From: Kribbella catacumbae DSM 19601
Lineage (GTDB): Bacteria > Actinomycetota > Actinomycetes > Propionibacteriales > Kribbellaceae
Direction: 5' to 3'
Assembly (NCBI RefSeq): GCF_000372465.1
Contig: NZ_AQUZ01000027.1
Span: 59,331-123,330 of the forward strand
Length of the DNA stretch: 64,000 nucleotides
The position numbers and the translations under genes were made by a program. The notes under the pieces were generated by a model. The model was not told the DNA's origin, did no database searches, and worked only from the letters and a program-made list of their open reading frames with translations. Every line of letters starts with the position of its first letter. The stretch's first letter is position 1. This document shows positions 34,616 through 43,773 of this stretch, piece by piece.

Positions 34616-37543
34616 ATGAGATATCGGACGAGAGCGGGACGGTTGCGTACCAGACCGCTCGCCTTAGTAGTAGCAATGGCGACAGCGGTGGGCATCATGC
34701 CGCTCGTCGCGCCGGCGGCGCATGCCGCGCTGGCGTGCTCGGTGAACTACAACATCGTGAACGACTGGGGCAACGGTTTCGTCGCCGACGTGACCATCAA
34801 GAACGAAGGCGACCCGATCAACGGATGGACCCTCACCTGGACCTTCCCGAACGGCCAGCAGATCACGAACCTGTGGAACGGCAGGCACACGCAGTCCGGC
34901 GCCAAGGTCACCGTCACACCGCTGGACTGGAACAAGAACATCGGTACCGGCGGCACCGCGGCCGTCGGCTTCCAGGGCACGAGAGGAGCAACGAACGGCA
35001 AGCCGTCCGACTTCGCCGTCAACGGTGTGTCGTGCACCGGTGGCAACAAGGCCCCGACGGTGGCGGTGACCTCGCCGACAGCGGCTCAGTCGTTCCAGAG
35101 CGGGCAGGCGATCCCGCTGGCGGCCACCGCGTCCGACAGCGACGGCACGGTGTCGAAGGTCGAGTTCCTGGCCGACGGCGTCGTGGTCGGCACCGACCTG
35201 ACCGCTCCGTACCAGGGCTCGTGGCCGGGCGCGTCCGTCGGTGACCACGCCGTCGCGGCTCGCGCGACCGACAATCTCGGCCTCGTCACCACGACGGCAC
35301 CCGTGCCGATCAAGGTACTGGCCGGTGCGACGATCGTGGCCACGCCGGCGACGCTCAACGTCAGGCAGGGCAGCACAGCCCGGTACGGCGTGACGCTGGC
35401 GAGTCAGCCGTCGTCGTCGGTGACCGTGGCGGTGGCGCGCTCGTCGGGCAGCACGGATCTCACTGCGGCACCGACCTCCCTGACGTTCACCACGGCGAAC
35501 TGGAACACGCCGCAGAACGTGACGGTCACCTCGGCGGCCAACGGCGGCGACCTGGTGACAGCCGTCTTCTCCGCCACCGCGACCGGTTATGCGGCGGCCA
35601 CGGTGACCGCCAAGGAGATCTCGGCGACCATCCCTCCCTTCCAGGAGGCGTTCCTCACGCAGTACAACAAGATCAAGGACCCGGCCAGCGGCTACTTCCG
35701 CAAGTTCGGTGACTTGCTGGTGCCGTACCACGCCGTGGAGACGCTGATGGTCGAGGCGCCGGACCACGGGCACCAGACGACGTCGGAGGCGTTCAGCTAC
35801 TACCTGTGGCTGGAGGCGAGCTACGGCAAGATCAGCGGGGACTGGGCTCCGTTCAAGTCGGCATGGGCCTCGATGGAGAAGTTCATCATCCCGGCCAAGG
35901 CCGACCAGCCGACCAACGACAAGTACAACGCGTCCAAGCCCGCGACGTACGCGCCCGAGCACCCCCGGATGGACAAGTATCCGTCCGTCCTGGACCCGGG
36001 CATCTCGGTGGGTCAGGACCCGATCGCCGCTGAACTGAAGTCCGCGTACGGCACCGACGACATCTACGGCATGCACTGGCTGCTCGACGTCGACAACACC
36101 CTTGGCTTCGGTCGATGCGGCGACGGCACCACGGCGCCGTCGTACATCAACACCTATCAGCGCGGCTCGTCGGAGTCGGTGTGGGAGACCATCCCGCAGC
36201 CATCGTGCGACACGTTCAAGCACGGCGGCCCCAACGGTTACCTGGACCTGTTCACCAAGGACAGCTCCTACGCCAAGCAGTGGAAGTACACCAACGCGCC
36301 GGACGCGGACGCTCGTGCGGTACAGGTGGCGCTGCTGGCCAATCAGTGGGCGACCGCGCAGGGCAAGCAGTCCCAGATCGCGCCGGAGCTGGAGAAGGCC
36401 GCGAAGATGGGCGACTACTTGAGGTACGCGATGTTCGACAAGTACTTCAAGAAGATCGGCAGCTGCGTCGGACCGGCCGCCTGCCCGGCGGGCACCGGCA
36501 AGGACAGCGAGCACTACCTGATGTCCTGGTACTACGCGTGGGGCGGCGCGACGGACACGTCCGCGGGCTGGGCATGGCGCATCGGTGACGGCGCCTCGCA
36601 CCAGGGGTACCAGAACCCGCTGGCGGCGTACGCGCTCGCGAACGTGCCCGCGCTGAAGCCGAAGTCGGCCACCGGGCAGCAGGACTGGGCCAAGAGCATG
36701 GACCGGCAACTCGAGGTCCTGCAGTGGCTGCAGTCAGCCGACGGCGGGATCGCCGGCGGTGTCACGAACAGCTGGGAAGGCCAGTACGGCACGCCTCCCG
36801 CGGGCACCCCGACGTTCTACGGCATGTACTACGACGCGCACCCGGTCTGGCGCGACCCGCCGTCGAACCGGTGGTTCGGCTTCCAGGTGTGGCAGATGGA
36901 GCGTACGGCGTCGCTGTACCAGCTGACCGGCGACCCGAGGGCGAAGAAGATCCTGGACAAGTGGGTGCCCTGGGCAATCGCCAACACCACGGTCGGTGCG
37001 AACGGGGCGTTCCAGATCCCGTCCGACATGGCGTGGACCGGTGCCCCCGACAACTGGAACCCGGGCGCGCCGGGCGCGAACGCGAACCTGCGGGTCAGCG
37101 TGCTCAACCACAGCCAGGACGTCGGCGTCGCGGCGTCGTTCGCCAAGACCCTGCTGAACTACGCGGCCAAGTCGGGCACCGCCCCGGCGCGGACCACGGG
37201 CGAGGGTCTGTTGACGGCACTGTTGGCTCATCAGGATGCCAAGGGCATCGCCATCCCGGAGACGCGGACCGACTACAACCGGTTCGACGACAAGTACAAC
37301 GCCACCACCGGGGAGGGCCCGTACGTTCCGCCGGGCTGGACGGGCAAGATGCCCAACGCTGACCTGATCGACCAGAACTCGACGTTCCTGTCGATGCGGT
37401 CGTACTTCAAGACCGACCCGGAGTGGCCGAAGGTGCAGCAGTACCTCAACGGCGGCCCGGCTCCGTCCTTCACCTATCACCGGTTCTGGGCGCAGGCCGA
37501 GATCGCCACAGCGTTCTCGCTGCACGCCGAGCTGTTCGGCTGA
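34616..37543 (+). CDS. Secreted GH48 reducing-end cellobiohydrolase with CBM2
   Basis: A 975-residue exported exocellulase. Signal peptide 1-40, N-terminal CBM2 ~42-140 (VNYNIVNDWGNGFVADV), an Ig-like module ~145-235 (VAVTSPTAAQSF), a second beta-sandwich ~240-335, then GH48 to the end. Glu391 in HQTTSEAFSYY matches the GH48 catalytic acid. Start ATG 34616 follows GGAGGAG; earlier ATGs in frame lack an RBS. A TTA codon occurs at codon 17 within a run of rare codons. GH48 enzymes attack cellulose from reducing ends and act in synergy with GH9. A strong terminator follows. Confidence 0.93.
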   Translation: MRYRTRAGRLRTRPLALVVAMATAVGIMPLVAPAAHAALACSVNYNIVNDWGNGFVADVTIKNEGDPINGWTLTWTFPNGQQITNLWNGRHTQSGAKVTVTPLDWNKNIGTGGTAAVGFQGTRGATNGKPSDFAVNGVSCTGGNKAPTVAVTSPTAAQSFQSGQAIPLAATASDSDGTVSKVEFLADGVVVGTDLTAPYQGSWPGASVGDHAVAARATDNLGLVTTTAPVPIKVLAGATIVATPATLNVRQGSTARYGVTLASQPSSSVTVAVARSSGSTDLTAAPTSLTFTTANWNTPQNVTVTSAANGGDLVTAVFSATATGYAAATVTAKEISATIPPFQEAFLTQYNKIKDPASGYFRKFGDLLVPYHAVETLMVEAPDHGHQTTSEAFSYYLWLEASYGKISGDWAPFKSAWASMEKFIIPAKADQPTNDKYNASKPATYAPEHPRMDKYPSVLDPGISVGQDPIAAELKSAYGTDDIYGMHWLLDVDNTLGFGRCGDGTTAPSYINTYQRGSSESVWETIPQPSCDTFKHGGPNGYLDLFTKDSSYAKQWKYTNAPDADARAVQVALLANQWATAQGKQSQIAPELEKAAKMGDYLRYAMFDKYFKKIGSCVGPAACPAGTGKDSEHYLMSWYYAWGGATDTSAGWAWRIGDGASHQGYQNPLAAYALANVPALKPKSATGQQDWAKSMDRQLEVLQWLQSADGGIAGGVTNSWEGQYGTPPAGTPTFYGMYYDAHPVWRDPPSNRWFGFQVWQMERTASLYQLTGDPRAKKILDKWVPWAIANTTVGANGAFQIPSDMAWTGAPDNWNPGAPGANANLRVSVLNHSQDVGVAASFAKTLLNYAAKSGTAPARTTGEGLLTALLAHQDAKGIAIPETRTDYNRFDDKYNATTGEGPYVPPGWTGKMPNADLIDQNSTFLSMRSYFKTDPEWPKVQQYLNGGPAPSFTYHRFWAQAEIATAFSLHAELFG

Positions 37544-37556
37544 CCCCAGGCCAGGC

Positions 37557-37587
37557 GCGCCCCCGGCAACCACCTGGCCGGGGGCGC
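37557..37587 (+). terminator. Terminator after GH48
   Basis: GCGCCCCCGGC (37557-37567) and GCCGGGGGCGC (37577-37587) form an 11-bp GC stem with a 9-nt loop, 14 bp after the GH48 stop. Confidence 0.8.
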
Positions 37588-37637
37588 CCAATCCCTGAAA
37601 GGCATCCCGTGATTAAGGCTGCCCGTCATGCCAGGCG

Positions 37638-38654
37638 TCAATCGTGACGTGGGGGTGCGGTGGTGCCGCCGTGGTGGAGTTTGGCGGGGACCAGGTGGGG
37701 TGGGAGGGGCTCGGCGCCTTCGAGCTGGCGGATCAGGGATTCGGTGCCGAGATGGCCCAGTTCGGGACCAGGGGTTCGCATGTGGGTGAGTTCGGGGTCG
37801 GCCAGTCGTGCCGTTTCGGTCGCCATCAGCAGGGCCAGGACCGAGATGTCCCCGGGGATGTCGCGTCCGTTCTTCTTGAGGCCTGACGCCACGCCCAGAG
37901 CGGCGTACTCGTTCACCACCAGGACCGCCGTCGTGTCGGAGTACTCGCGAACCACCTTCGCGGCGGCCTCCTGGCCGGACCGGGTCGTGTCCGCGCAGTC
38001 GAAGACGACGGTCTCTACGCCGTACTCCGCGGCGACGCGGCGATAGGCGGCCTCGGTCCGGACGTACGGCCCGTAGCTGCGGAAGCGCGGGTCGCTCAAG
38101 TCGCCCGCGATCATCAGCAGGCGCCGGTGGCCGAGTCCGTACAGGTGGCCGACCGCTTCCTCGACCGTGGTCTCGAAGTCGATGTCGACGTGCTGCAGCC
38201 CGTCCAAGCTGGTGGTTCGGCCGATCAGCGCGAACGGCATGCCGGTCGCCTGCAGGATCCCGACCCGGGGATCGTCCAGCTGGACCTCCATCAGGACGAC
38301 ACCGTCGACCAGGCCCTGCCCGACCAGCTCGGTGAGCTCTGCGCCGTCGTTGCCGACCGGCCACAGCACCAGGTGGTAGTCCTGCTTGCGAGCGGCATCG
38401 GCCGCGCTGGTGAAGAACTCCGCCGCCGACAACCCGAAACGGTGGTCCAATGCCGGATACGCCATCGCGATGATGTGCGTACGCCGGCTGGCCAGCGCCC
38501 GGGCGACCACATTGCGGCGGAAGCCGAGCTCGGTCATCGCCAGCTCGATCTTCGCCCGGGTCGCCGGGGTCACCGGCTTGGTGTTGTTGAGCACGAAGGA
38601 CACGGTCGCGATCGAGACACCGGCGCGCTGCGCGACGTCTCGCATGGTCACCAT
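37638..38654 (-). CDS. LacI-family repressor of the downstream sugar ABC operon
   Basis: A 338-residue LacI/GalR protein with HTH VTMRDVAQRAGVSIATVSFVLN and an effector domain of the periplasmic-binding-protein type. Start ATG 38654 follows GGGAGGG. It is divergent from a solute-binding-protein/permease operon. The gap holds two operators, GTTAAGCGGTTT and GTTAAGCGCTTT, whose centres are 55 bp apart, which would allow looping on one helix face. The boxes differ from the CebR-type boxes upstream of the cellulases, so this regulator is probably not CebR. Confidence 0.87.
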   Translation of the reverse strand: MVTMRDVAQRAGVSIATVSFVLNNTKPVTPATRAKIELAMTELGFRRNVVARALASRRTHIIAMAYPALDHRFGLSAAEFFTSAADAARKQDYHLVLWPVGNDGAELTELVGQGLVDGVVLMEVQLDDPRVGILQATGMPFALIGRTTSLDGLQHVDIDFETTVEEAVGHLYGLGHRRLLMIAGDLSDPRFRSYGPYVRTEAAYRRVAAEYGVETVVFDCADTTRSGQEAAAKVVREYSDTTAVLVVNEYAALGVASGLKKNGRDIPGDISVLALLMATETARLADPELTHMRTPGPELGHLGTESLIRQLEGAEPLPPHLVPAKLHHGGTTAPPRHD

Positions 38655-38719
38655 CGGATCGACCCTCCCTGAACTCTTGACAGCGGCGTGACCCAAGGAA
38701 GATAGTCCTTGGAACCTCA

Positions 38720-38786
38720 GTTAAGCGGTTTACCGGCCCCACCACAAGCAGACCGCATTTCCGGCGGCCCAGCGGTTAAGCGCTTT
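38720..38786. promoter_or_regulatory. Paired LacI-type operators
   Basis: GTTAAGCGGTTT (38720-38731) and GTTAAGCGCTTT (38775-38786) share GTTAAGCGSTTT with a palindromic AAGCG core. Centre-to-centre distance is 55 bp, about five helical turns. Confidence 0.65.
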
Positions 38787-38837
38787 GATCACGAGCCTCC
38801 CGCGGCCCACGCCCATCGCTCAAAGGAGTGCAATGCC

Positions 38838-40067
38838 ATGATCAGCAACCGGATCGCCGCAACGCTGGCGGGTGCGACAGCCCTGTCGCTCGTGCTGGCC
38901 GGCTGCGGCGACGGCGGCAACGGGTCGTCCTCGTCGTCAGGCCAGAGCGTCAGCAGTCTCACGGTCCTGGACTACTACAACAACGACCCGGACAAAGCGC
39001 TGGTGCAGAAAGGCCTCGACTCCTGCGCGAGCAAGCTGGGCATCACCATCCAGCGGGAGACGGTGCCTGGTGACACCTTGATCCAGAAGGTGCTGCAGCA
39101 GGCGTCCTCGAAGACGCTGCCCGACGTACTGATGCTGGACAACCCGGACGTGCAGCAGATCGCCGCGACCGGTGCGCTGGCGCCCTTGAACGACCTGGGC
39201 CTGACTGGGGACGGAGTCATTCAGGGCATGGTCGACGCGACGTCGTACCAGGGCAAGCTCTACGGACTGGCGCCGGTGACGAACACGATCGCGTTGTTCT
39301 ACAACACGCAGATGCTGCAGGAGGCCGGTATCCAGCCGCCGAAGACCTGGGACGAGCTGAAGGCCGCGGCCAAGAAGCTCACCAAGCCCGGCCGGTACGG
39401 CATCGCCTTCAACGCCAACGCGACGTACGAAGGCTCTTGGCAGTTCCTGCCGGCGATGTGGACCAACGGCGGCGACGAGACCGACCTGAAAACCCCGCAG
39501 GTCGCGGAAGCCCTGCAGTTGTGGGTGGATCTGGTGCAGTCGGGCTCGGCGTCCAAGAGCGTGATCAACTGGACCCAGGGTGACGCGAAGGACCAGTTCG
39601 TGGCCGGCAAGGCCGCGATGATGGTGAACGGTCCGTGGCAGATCCCGGCGCTGGAGAAGACCCCGAACGTCAAGTGGGACGTGGTCACGTTCCCGCTGAA
39701 CAAGCCGGACCAGACGCCGGTCGCACCGCTGGGTGGTGAGGCCTGGACGGTCCCGCTGAACAAGGACCAGGCCAAGCAGCAGAAGGCCGCCGACTTCGTG
39801 AAGTGCCTGAACTCGGACGAGAACGAACTGGCCTGGGCGAAGGCCCGGTTCACCGTGCCGACCAAGACCGCGCTGCTCGATCAGTACGTCAAGGAAAAGC
39901 CGTCGATGAAGGCGTTCACCGAGCAGGTCAGGACCGCCCGCTCGCGGACCGGCAAGCTCGGCGACAAATGGCCGGAGGCCGCCAAGGTGATCTACCAGGC
40001 GATCGCGCTCGCGCTGACCGGTAAGGCCTCGGCGCAGGATGCCTTCAAGCAGGCTTCCGGCGGCTGA
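38838..40067 (+). CDS. Carbohydrate ABC solute-binding lipoprotein
   Basis: A 409-residue family-1 type extracellular sugar-binding protein. The lipoprotein signal peptide ends LVLAGCGDGG with the lipid-anchoring Cys. The body has the ABC sugar-binding pattern (DVLMLDNPDVQQIAATGALAPL and AAMMVNGPWQIPAL). Start ATG 38838 follows AAAGGAG. It is the first gene of a five-gene operon with two permeases, a ThuA-like protein and a Gfo/Idh oxidoreductase. The sugar is unknown; the neighbouring cellulases and ThuA make a plant-derived disaccharide possible. Confidence 0.9.
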   Translation: MISNRIAATLAGATALSLVLAGCGDGGNGSSSSSGQSVSSLTVLDYYNNDPDKALVQKGLDSCASKLGITIQRETVPGDTLIQKVLQQASSKTLPDVLMLDNPDVQQIAATGALAPLNDLGLTGDGVIQGMVDATSYQGKLYGLAPVTNTIALFYNTQMLQEAGIQPPKTWDELKAAAKKLTKPGRYGIAFNANATYEGSWQFLPAMWTNGGDETDLKTPQVAEALQLWVDLVQSGSASKSVINWTQGDAKDQFVAGKAAMMVNGPWQIPALEKTPNVKWDVVTFPLNKPDQTPVAPLGGEAWTVPLNKDQAKQQKAADFVKCLNSDENELAWAKARFTVPTKTALLDQYVKEKPSMKAFTEQVRTARSRTGKLGDKWPEAAKVIYQAIALALTGKASAQDAFKQASGG

Positions 40068-40072
40068 TCGCG

Positions 40073-41032
40073 ATGGCCAATGCGACGTTGACTCGCCATG
40101 ACGCCGCGGCGTCCGGCCCGGAGCCTGCTCACAGGCGCCGCGGCCGGCGCCATCGGGGTGAGGATCTGACCAAGATCCTGTTCGTACTGCCGGCCGCGCT
40201 GGCGATGATCGCCCTGTTCGGCTACCCGGTGGTGAAGAACCTGCTGATGAGCCTGCAGGACTACGGCCTGCGGACGTTCTTCACCGGCGAGGCCCCATGG
40301 GTGGGGTTGAAGAACTACACCACCGTGGTGACCGACCAGCTGTTCTCGCAGGCGATGGTGAACACGGCGTTGTTCACCATCGGTTCGATCGCCTTCCAGT
40401 TCACCGTCGGACTGGCGCTGGCCCTGTTCTTCCGCCGGCGGTTCCCCCTCGGCAATCTGTTGCGGTCGCTGCTCCTGCTGCCCTGGCTGCTGCCGCTGAT
40501 CGTGTCCAGCGCGACCTGGCGATCGATCCTCGAACAGGACAGCGGCATCCTCAACCGGACGCTGACCGGTCTGGGCATCATCGACGATCCGGTGCCGTGG
40601 CTCAACTCGCCGTCGGTGGCGCTGATCGCGGTGATCGGCGTGAACATCTGGATCGGCATCCCGTTCAACGTCACCCTGCTGTACTCCGGTCTCGCCGAGA
40701 TCCCGGAGGAGCTGTACGAGGCCGGCCAGCTGGACGGCGCCACCGGCTGGCTCGCGTTCCGGTACATCACCTGGCCGAACCTGCGGGCGGTGGCGAGCGT
40801 GCTGCTGGTGCTCGGGGTGGTCTACACGATCAAGGTGCTGGACATCATCCTCGGCCTCACCGGCGGCGGACCGGCGAATGCCACCCAGACGCTGGCGACC
40901 CAGTCGTACGAGCGGTCGTTCATCGACTTCAAGTTCGGCGAGGGCGCGGCGCTGAGCAACATCCTGATCGCGATCTCGCTGGTGTTCGCGGTCCTCTACC
41001 TGCGCGCCACCCGGCGTGCCGTCGACGAATAG
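40073..41032 (+). CDS. Carbohydrate ABC permease (MalF-type)
   Basis: A 319-residue inner-membrane permease with a basic N-terminal tail (HRRRGRRHRGEDL) and six TM helices. The cytoplasmic coupling loop is intact (EELYEAGQLDGATGWLAFRYITWP). It follows the binding-protein gene by 5 bp and pairs with the MalG-type permease downstream. No ATPase is encoded nearby; a shared MsiK-type ATPase is expected from actinomycete practice. Confidence 0.92.
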   Translation: MANATLTRHDAAASGPEPAHRRRGRRHRGEDLTKILFVLPAALAMIALFGYPVVKNLLMSLQDYGLRTFFTGEAPWVGLKNYTTVVTDQLFSQAMVNTALFTIGSIAFQFTVGLALALFFRRRFPLGNLLRSLLLLPWLLPLIVSSATWRSILEQDSGILNRTLTGLGIIDDPVPWLNSPSVALIAVIGVNIWIGIPFNVTLLYSGLAEIPEELYEAGQLDGATGWLAFRYITWPNLRAVASVLLVLGVVYTIKVLDIILGLTGGGPANATQTLATQSYERSFIDFKFGEGAALSNILIAISLVFAVLYLRATRRAVDE

Positions 41033-41045
41033 GAGGAGTACGACG

Positions 41046-41861
41046 ATGTCCGACTCGACTGTTCGCCGCGGGATCTACACCGTGATCGGCGTACTGATCC
41101 TGTGCGTGATGCTGTTCCCGGTCTACTGGATGGTGAACGCCTCGCTGCAGCCGTCCGGGAACACCCTGACCGCCGGCTTCCTGCCACTGGACCCGACCTT
41201 CGCCGGCTACCGGCGGGCGCTCAGCGAGCAGGGGCAGAACCTGGTCACCAGCGTGATCATCGCGGCCGGCACCGTCGTACTGTGCCTGCTGGTCTCCGCG
41301 CCCTGCGCCTATGCGCTGTCGCAGTTCCGGTCCCGCTGGGTCGGGATCGCGTTGCTCGCGATCCTGGTCTCGCAGATGATCCCCGGCATCGTGATCGCCA
41401 ACGCGCTCTATACGGCGTACGAGCGGCTCGGGTTGCTGAACTCGATCCCGGGACTGATCGTGGCCAACTGCAGCAGCGGGATCCCGTTCGCGATCCTGAT
41501 CCTGCGCTCGTTCATGCTGTCGCTGCCGCCGTCGCTGGTGGAGGCCGCGCGGGTGGACGGCGCCGGACTGTTCCGGGCGTTCGTCGCGATCGTGCTGCCG
41601 ATCAGCAAGAACTCGATGATCACCGCCGGACTGTTCACCTTCCTCTTCTCCTGGAGTGACTTCCTCTTCGCCCTCACGCTGACCACCAAGGGTGGCGTGC
41701 GGCCCGTCACGCTGGGGATCTACCAGTACCTCGGCACCCAGGTGCAGAACTGGAACGCGGTGATGGCCACCGCCGTTCTCTCGGCGATCCCGGCCATCGT
41801 GTTGCTGATCGCCGCCCAGAAGTACATCGCCGCCGGCGCTATCGGCGGTGCCGTCAAATGA
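41046..41861 (+). CDS. Carbohydrate ABC permease (MalG-type)
   Basis: A 271-residue permease with six TM helices and an EAA loop (LVEAARVDGAGLFRAFVAIVLP). I start at ATG 41046 (MSDSTVRRG), behind GGAGGAG; the ATG-like start at 41016 lies inside the previous gene and lacks an RBS. It forms the heterodimeric channel with the MalF-type gene upstream. Confidence 0.92.
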   Translation: MSDSTVRRGIYTVIGVLILCVMLFPVYWMVNASLQPSGNTLTAGFLPLDPTFAGYRRALSEQGQNLVTSVIIAAGTVVLCLLVSAPCAYALSQFRSRWVGIALLAILVSQMIPGIVIANALYTAYERLGLLNSIPGLIVANCSSGIPFAILILRSFMLSLPPSLVEAARVDGAGLFRAFVAIVLPISKNSMITAGLFTFLFSWSDFLFALTLTTKGGVRPVTLGIYQYLGTQVQNWNAVMATAVLSAIPAIVLLIAAQKYIAAGAIGGAVK

Positions 41862-41887
41862 CCCTCGACAACCAAGGACGAACACTG

Positions 41888-42664
41888 ATGACGATTCGGG
41901 TACTCGTATGGGGCGAGAACCGGCACGAACAGGTCGAGCCGCACGTCGCCGAGATCTACCCCGACGGTATGCACTCGACGATCGCCGCGGGCATCGCCGA
42001 GAATCTCGGCGACACCGCGGAGGTCAGTACGACGACACTCGACGAACCCGAGCACGGCCTGACCGAGGAGGTACTGGCCAGCACCGACGTACTGGTCTGG
42101 TGGGGTCACGCCGCGCACGGCGAGGTCGACGACAAGGTGGTCGACCGGGTGTACCAGCACGTGCTGTCGGGCATGGGCCTGCTGGTCCTGCACTCCGGCC
42201 ACTGGTCGAAGATCTTCGGCAAGCTGATGGGTACTACGTGCACCCTGCGCTGGCGTAGCGAGCAGGATCGCGAGCTGGTCTGGACGGTGAACCCGACGCA
42301 CCCGATCGCACGGGGTGTGCCGCACCCGATCGTCATCGAGCAGCAGGAGATGTACGGCGAGTTCTTCGACATCCCGGTGCCGGACGAGCTGGTCTTCGTC
42401 TCCACGTTCAGCGGCGGCGAAGTGTTCCGGTCCGGCTGCACGTTCCGCCGCGGGCACGGCAAGATCTTCTTCTTCTCACCCGGCGACCAGGACTACCCGG
42501 TGTACCACCACAAGGATGTTCGCAAGGTGATCGCCAATGGTGTCGAGTGGGCCACCACCGACCTGCCGGAGCGAGCCCTGCCGACCTTGCTGCGGTACGA
42601 AACCGGCGAGTTCTTCAACGGTCACGGCTATGCGGGCCCGATCGAGGAGCCTGCCGATGCCTGA
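41888..42664 (+). CDS. ThuA-like protein
   Basis: A 258-residue glutamine-amidotransferase-fold protein of the ThuA (trehalose utilisation) family, typified by VLVWGENRHEQ, LVWWGHAAHGEVDD and a C-terminal FFFSPGDQDYPVYH. In rhizobia, ThuA and ThuB oxidise trehalose-type disaccharides to 3-keto derivatives. I start at ATG 41888 because AAGGACG precedes it; an ATG at 41858 overlaps the permease stop. The Gfo/Idh gene overlaps its end by 8 bases, as thuB follows thuA, so a 3-keto-sugar pathway is a reasonable inference. Confidence 0.8.
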   Translation: MTIRVLVWGENRHEQVEPHVAEIYPDGMHSTIAAGIAENLGDTAEVSTTTLDEPEHGLTEEVLASTDVLVWWGHAAHGEVDDKVVDRVYQHVLSGMGLLVLHSGHWSKIFGKLMGTTCTLRWRSEQDRELVWTVNPTHPIARGVPHPIVIEQQEMYGEFFDIPVPDELVFVSTFSGGEVFRSGCTFRRGHGKIFFFSPGDQDYPVYHHKDVRKVIANGVEWATTDLPERALPTLLRYETGEFFNGHGYAGPIEEPADA

Positions 42665-43754
42665 ACCACTGCGCCTTCTTCAGGTCGGCGCGGGCGGCAT
42701 GGGTCGCGCGTGGCTGCGCACGATCGCGGCGAACCCGACCGTTGTCCTGGTCGGCCTGATCGATCTCGACGTAGAACTGGCGCGGGCGGCGGCCGACGAG
42801 CACGGGTACGGCGACGTACCGGTGGCCGCGTCTCTTGAGGAGCTGGCGTCGCGGACGGGCGCCGAGGCGGTCATCGACGTCACGGTGCCGCTCGCCCATC
42901 CCACGGTCAGCGCGGATGCCTTGCTCCGTGGGCTTCCGGTGCTCTGCGAGAAGCCGTTGGCCGAGACGGTCCGCGAAGGCCTGTCGATGGTCGCGGCGTC
43001 GGAGGTGAGCGGGAAGCTGCTGATGGTGTCGCAGTCCCGTCGCTACTTCCGGGCCGGCTCCGCCTTCGGCCGGCAGCTCGCCGAGCTCGGCCCGGTCGGG
43101 TCACTCTCGTGTGAGTTCTTCAAGGCACCGCACTTCAGCGGCTTCCGGGAGCGGATGGCCGAACCGCTGCTGGTCGACATGGCGATCCACCAGTTCGACC
43201 TGGCCCGCAAGCTGATCGGGTCCGAGCCGGTCTCGGTGTACTGCGAGTCGTACAACCCGGACTGGAGCTGGTTCGACGGCAACGCGGCGGCGTCCGCGAT
43301 CTTCCGGTTCGCCGACGGAACCCGCTTCTCCTACACCGGAAGCTGGTGCGCACCCGGCCTGGAGACCTCGTGGAACGGCCGCTGGCGGGCGAGCATGTCC
43401 GGCGGTACGGCGACCTGGGACGGCGACGGCGTACCGGTGGCCGAACTCGCGTCCGGGGCAGCGCTCGAGGCCTCGCTCGGCGACGAACCGGAAGAGATCA
43501 GCGGCTCCCTGGTCGAGTTCGTGGCGGCAGTCCGCAAGTCGACGATCCCGCAGACCGAGGTGCACTCCAACGTCATCAGCATCGCCATGGTCGAAGCGGC
43601 TGTCCGGTCCGCGGCCCTCGGAACCAGAGTCACCGTCGCCGACGTGATCACCGACGCCCACGCCGAGGCGCTCGCCACTGTCCAGGACCCCACCCTGCAC
43701 GCCGCACTGCAGGGTTGGCCCAACGTCTTGAAGGTGGTCGGCCTGGAATCCTGA
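42657..43754 (+). CDS. Gfo/Idh/MocA-family oxidoreductase (ThuB-like position)
   Basis: A 365-residue NAD(P)-dependent sugar dehydrogenase. Rossmann start LLQVGAGGMGRAWLR, catalytic EKPLAETVREG and the VDMAIHQFDLARKL His. The ATG is inside the end of the ThuA-like gene with GAGGAG upstream, so translation is coupled. By analogy with ThuAB it may oxidise the imported sugar (inference). A short hairpin-like CCTGA..TCAGG stretch between this gene and the convergent sensor gene may end transcription from both sides. Confidence 0.85.
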   Translation: MPEPLRLLQVGAGGMGRAWLRTIAANPTVVLVGLIDLDVELARAAADEHGYGDVPVAASLEELASRTGAEAVIDVTVPLAHPTVSADALLRGLPVLCEKPLAETVREGLSMVAASEVSGKLLMVSQSRRYFRAGSAFGRQLAELGPVGSLSCEFFKAPHFSGFRERMAEPLLVDMAIHQFDLARKLIGSEPVSVYCESYNPDWSWFDGNAAASAIFRFADGTRFSYTGSWCAPGLETSWNGRWRASMSGGTATWDGDGVPVAELASGAALEASLGDEPEEISGSLVEFVAAVRKSTIPQTEVHSNVISIAMVEAAVRSAALGTRVTVADVITDAHAEALATVQDPTLHAALQGWPNVLKVVGLES

Positions 43755-43773
43755 TCCCCCCGGCTCTGCAGGG

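Noticed and set aside
34664..36709. 681-codon antisense open frame opposite GH48
   Set aside because: Same reason; the GH48 signature and CBM2 lie on the plus strand.
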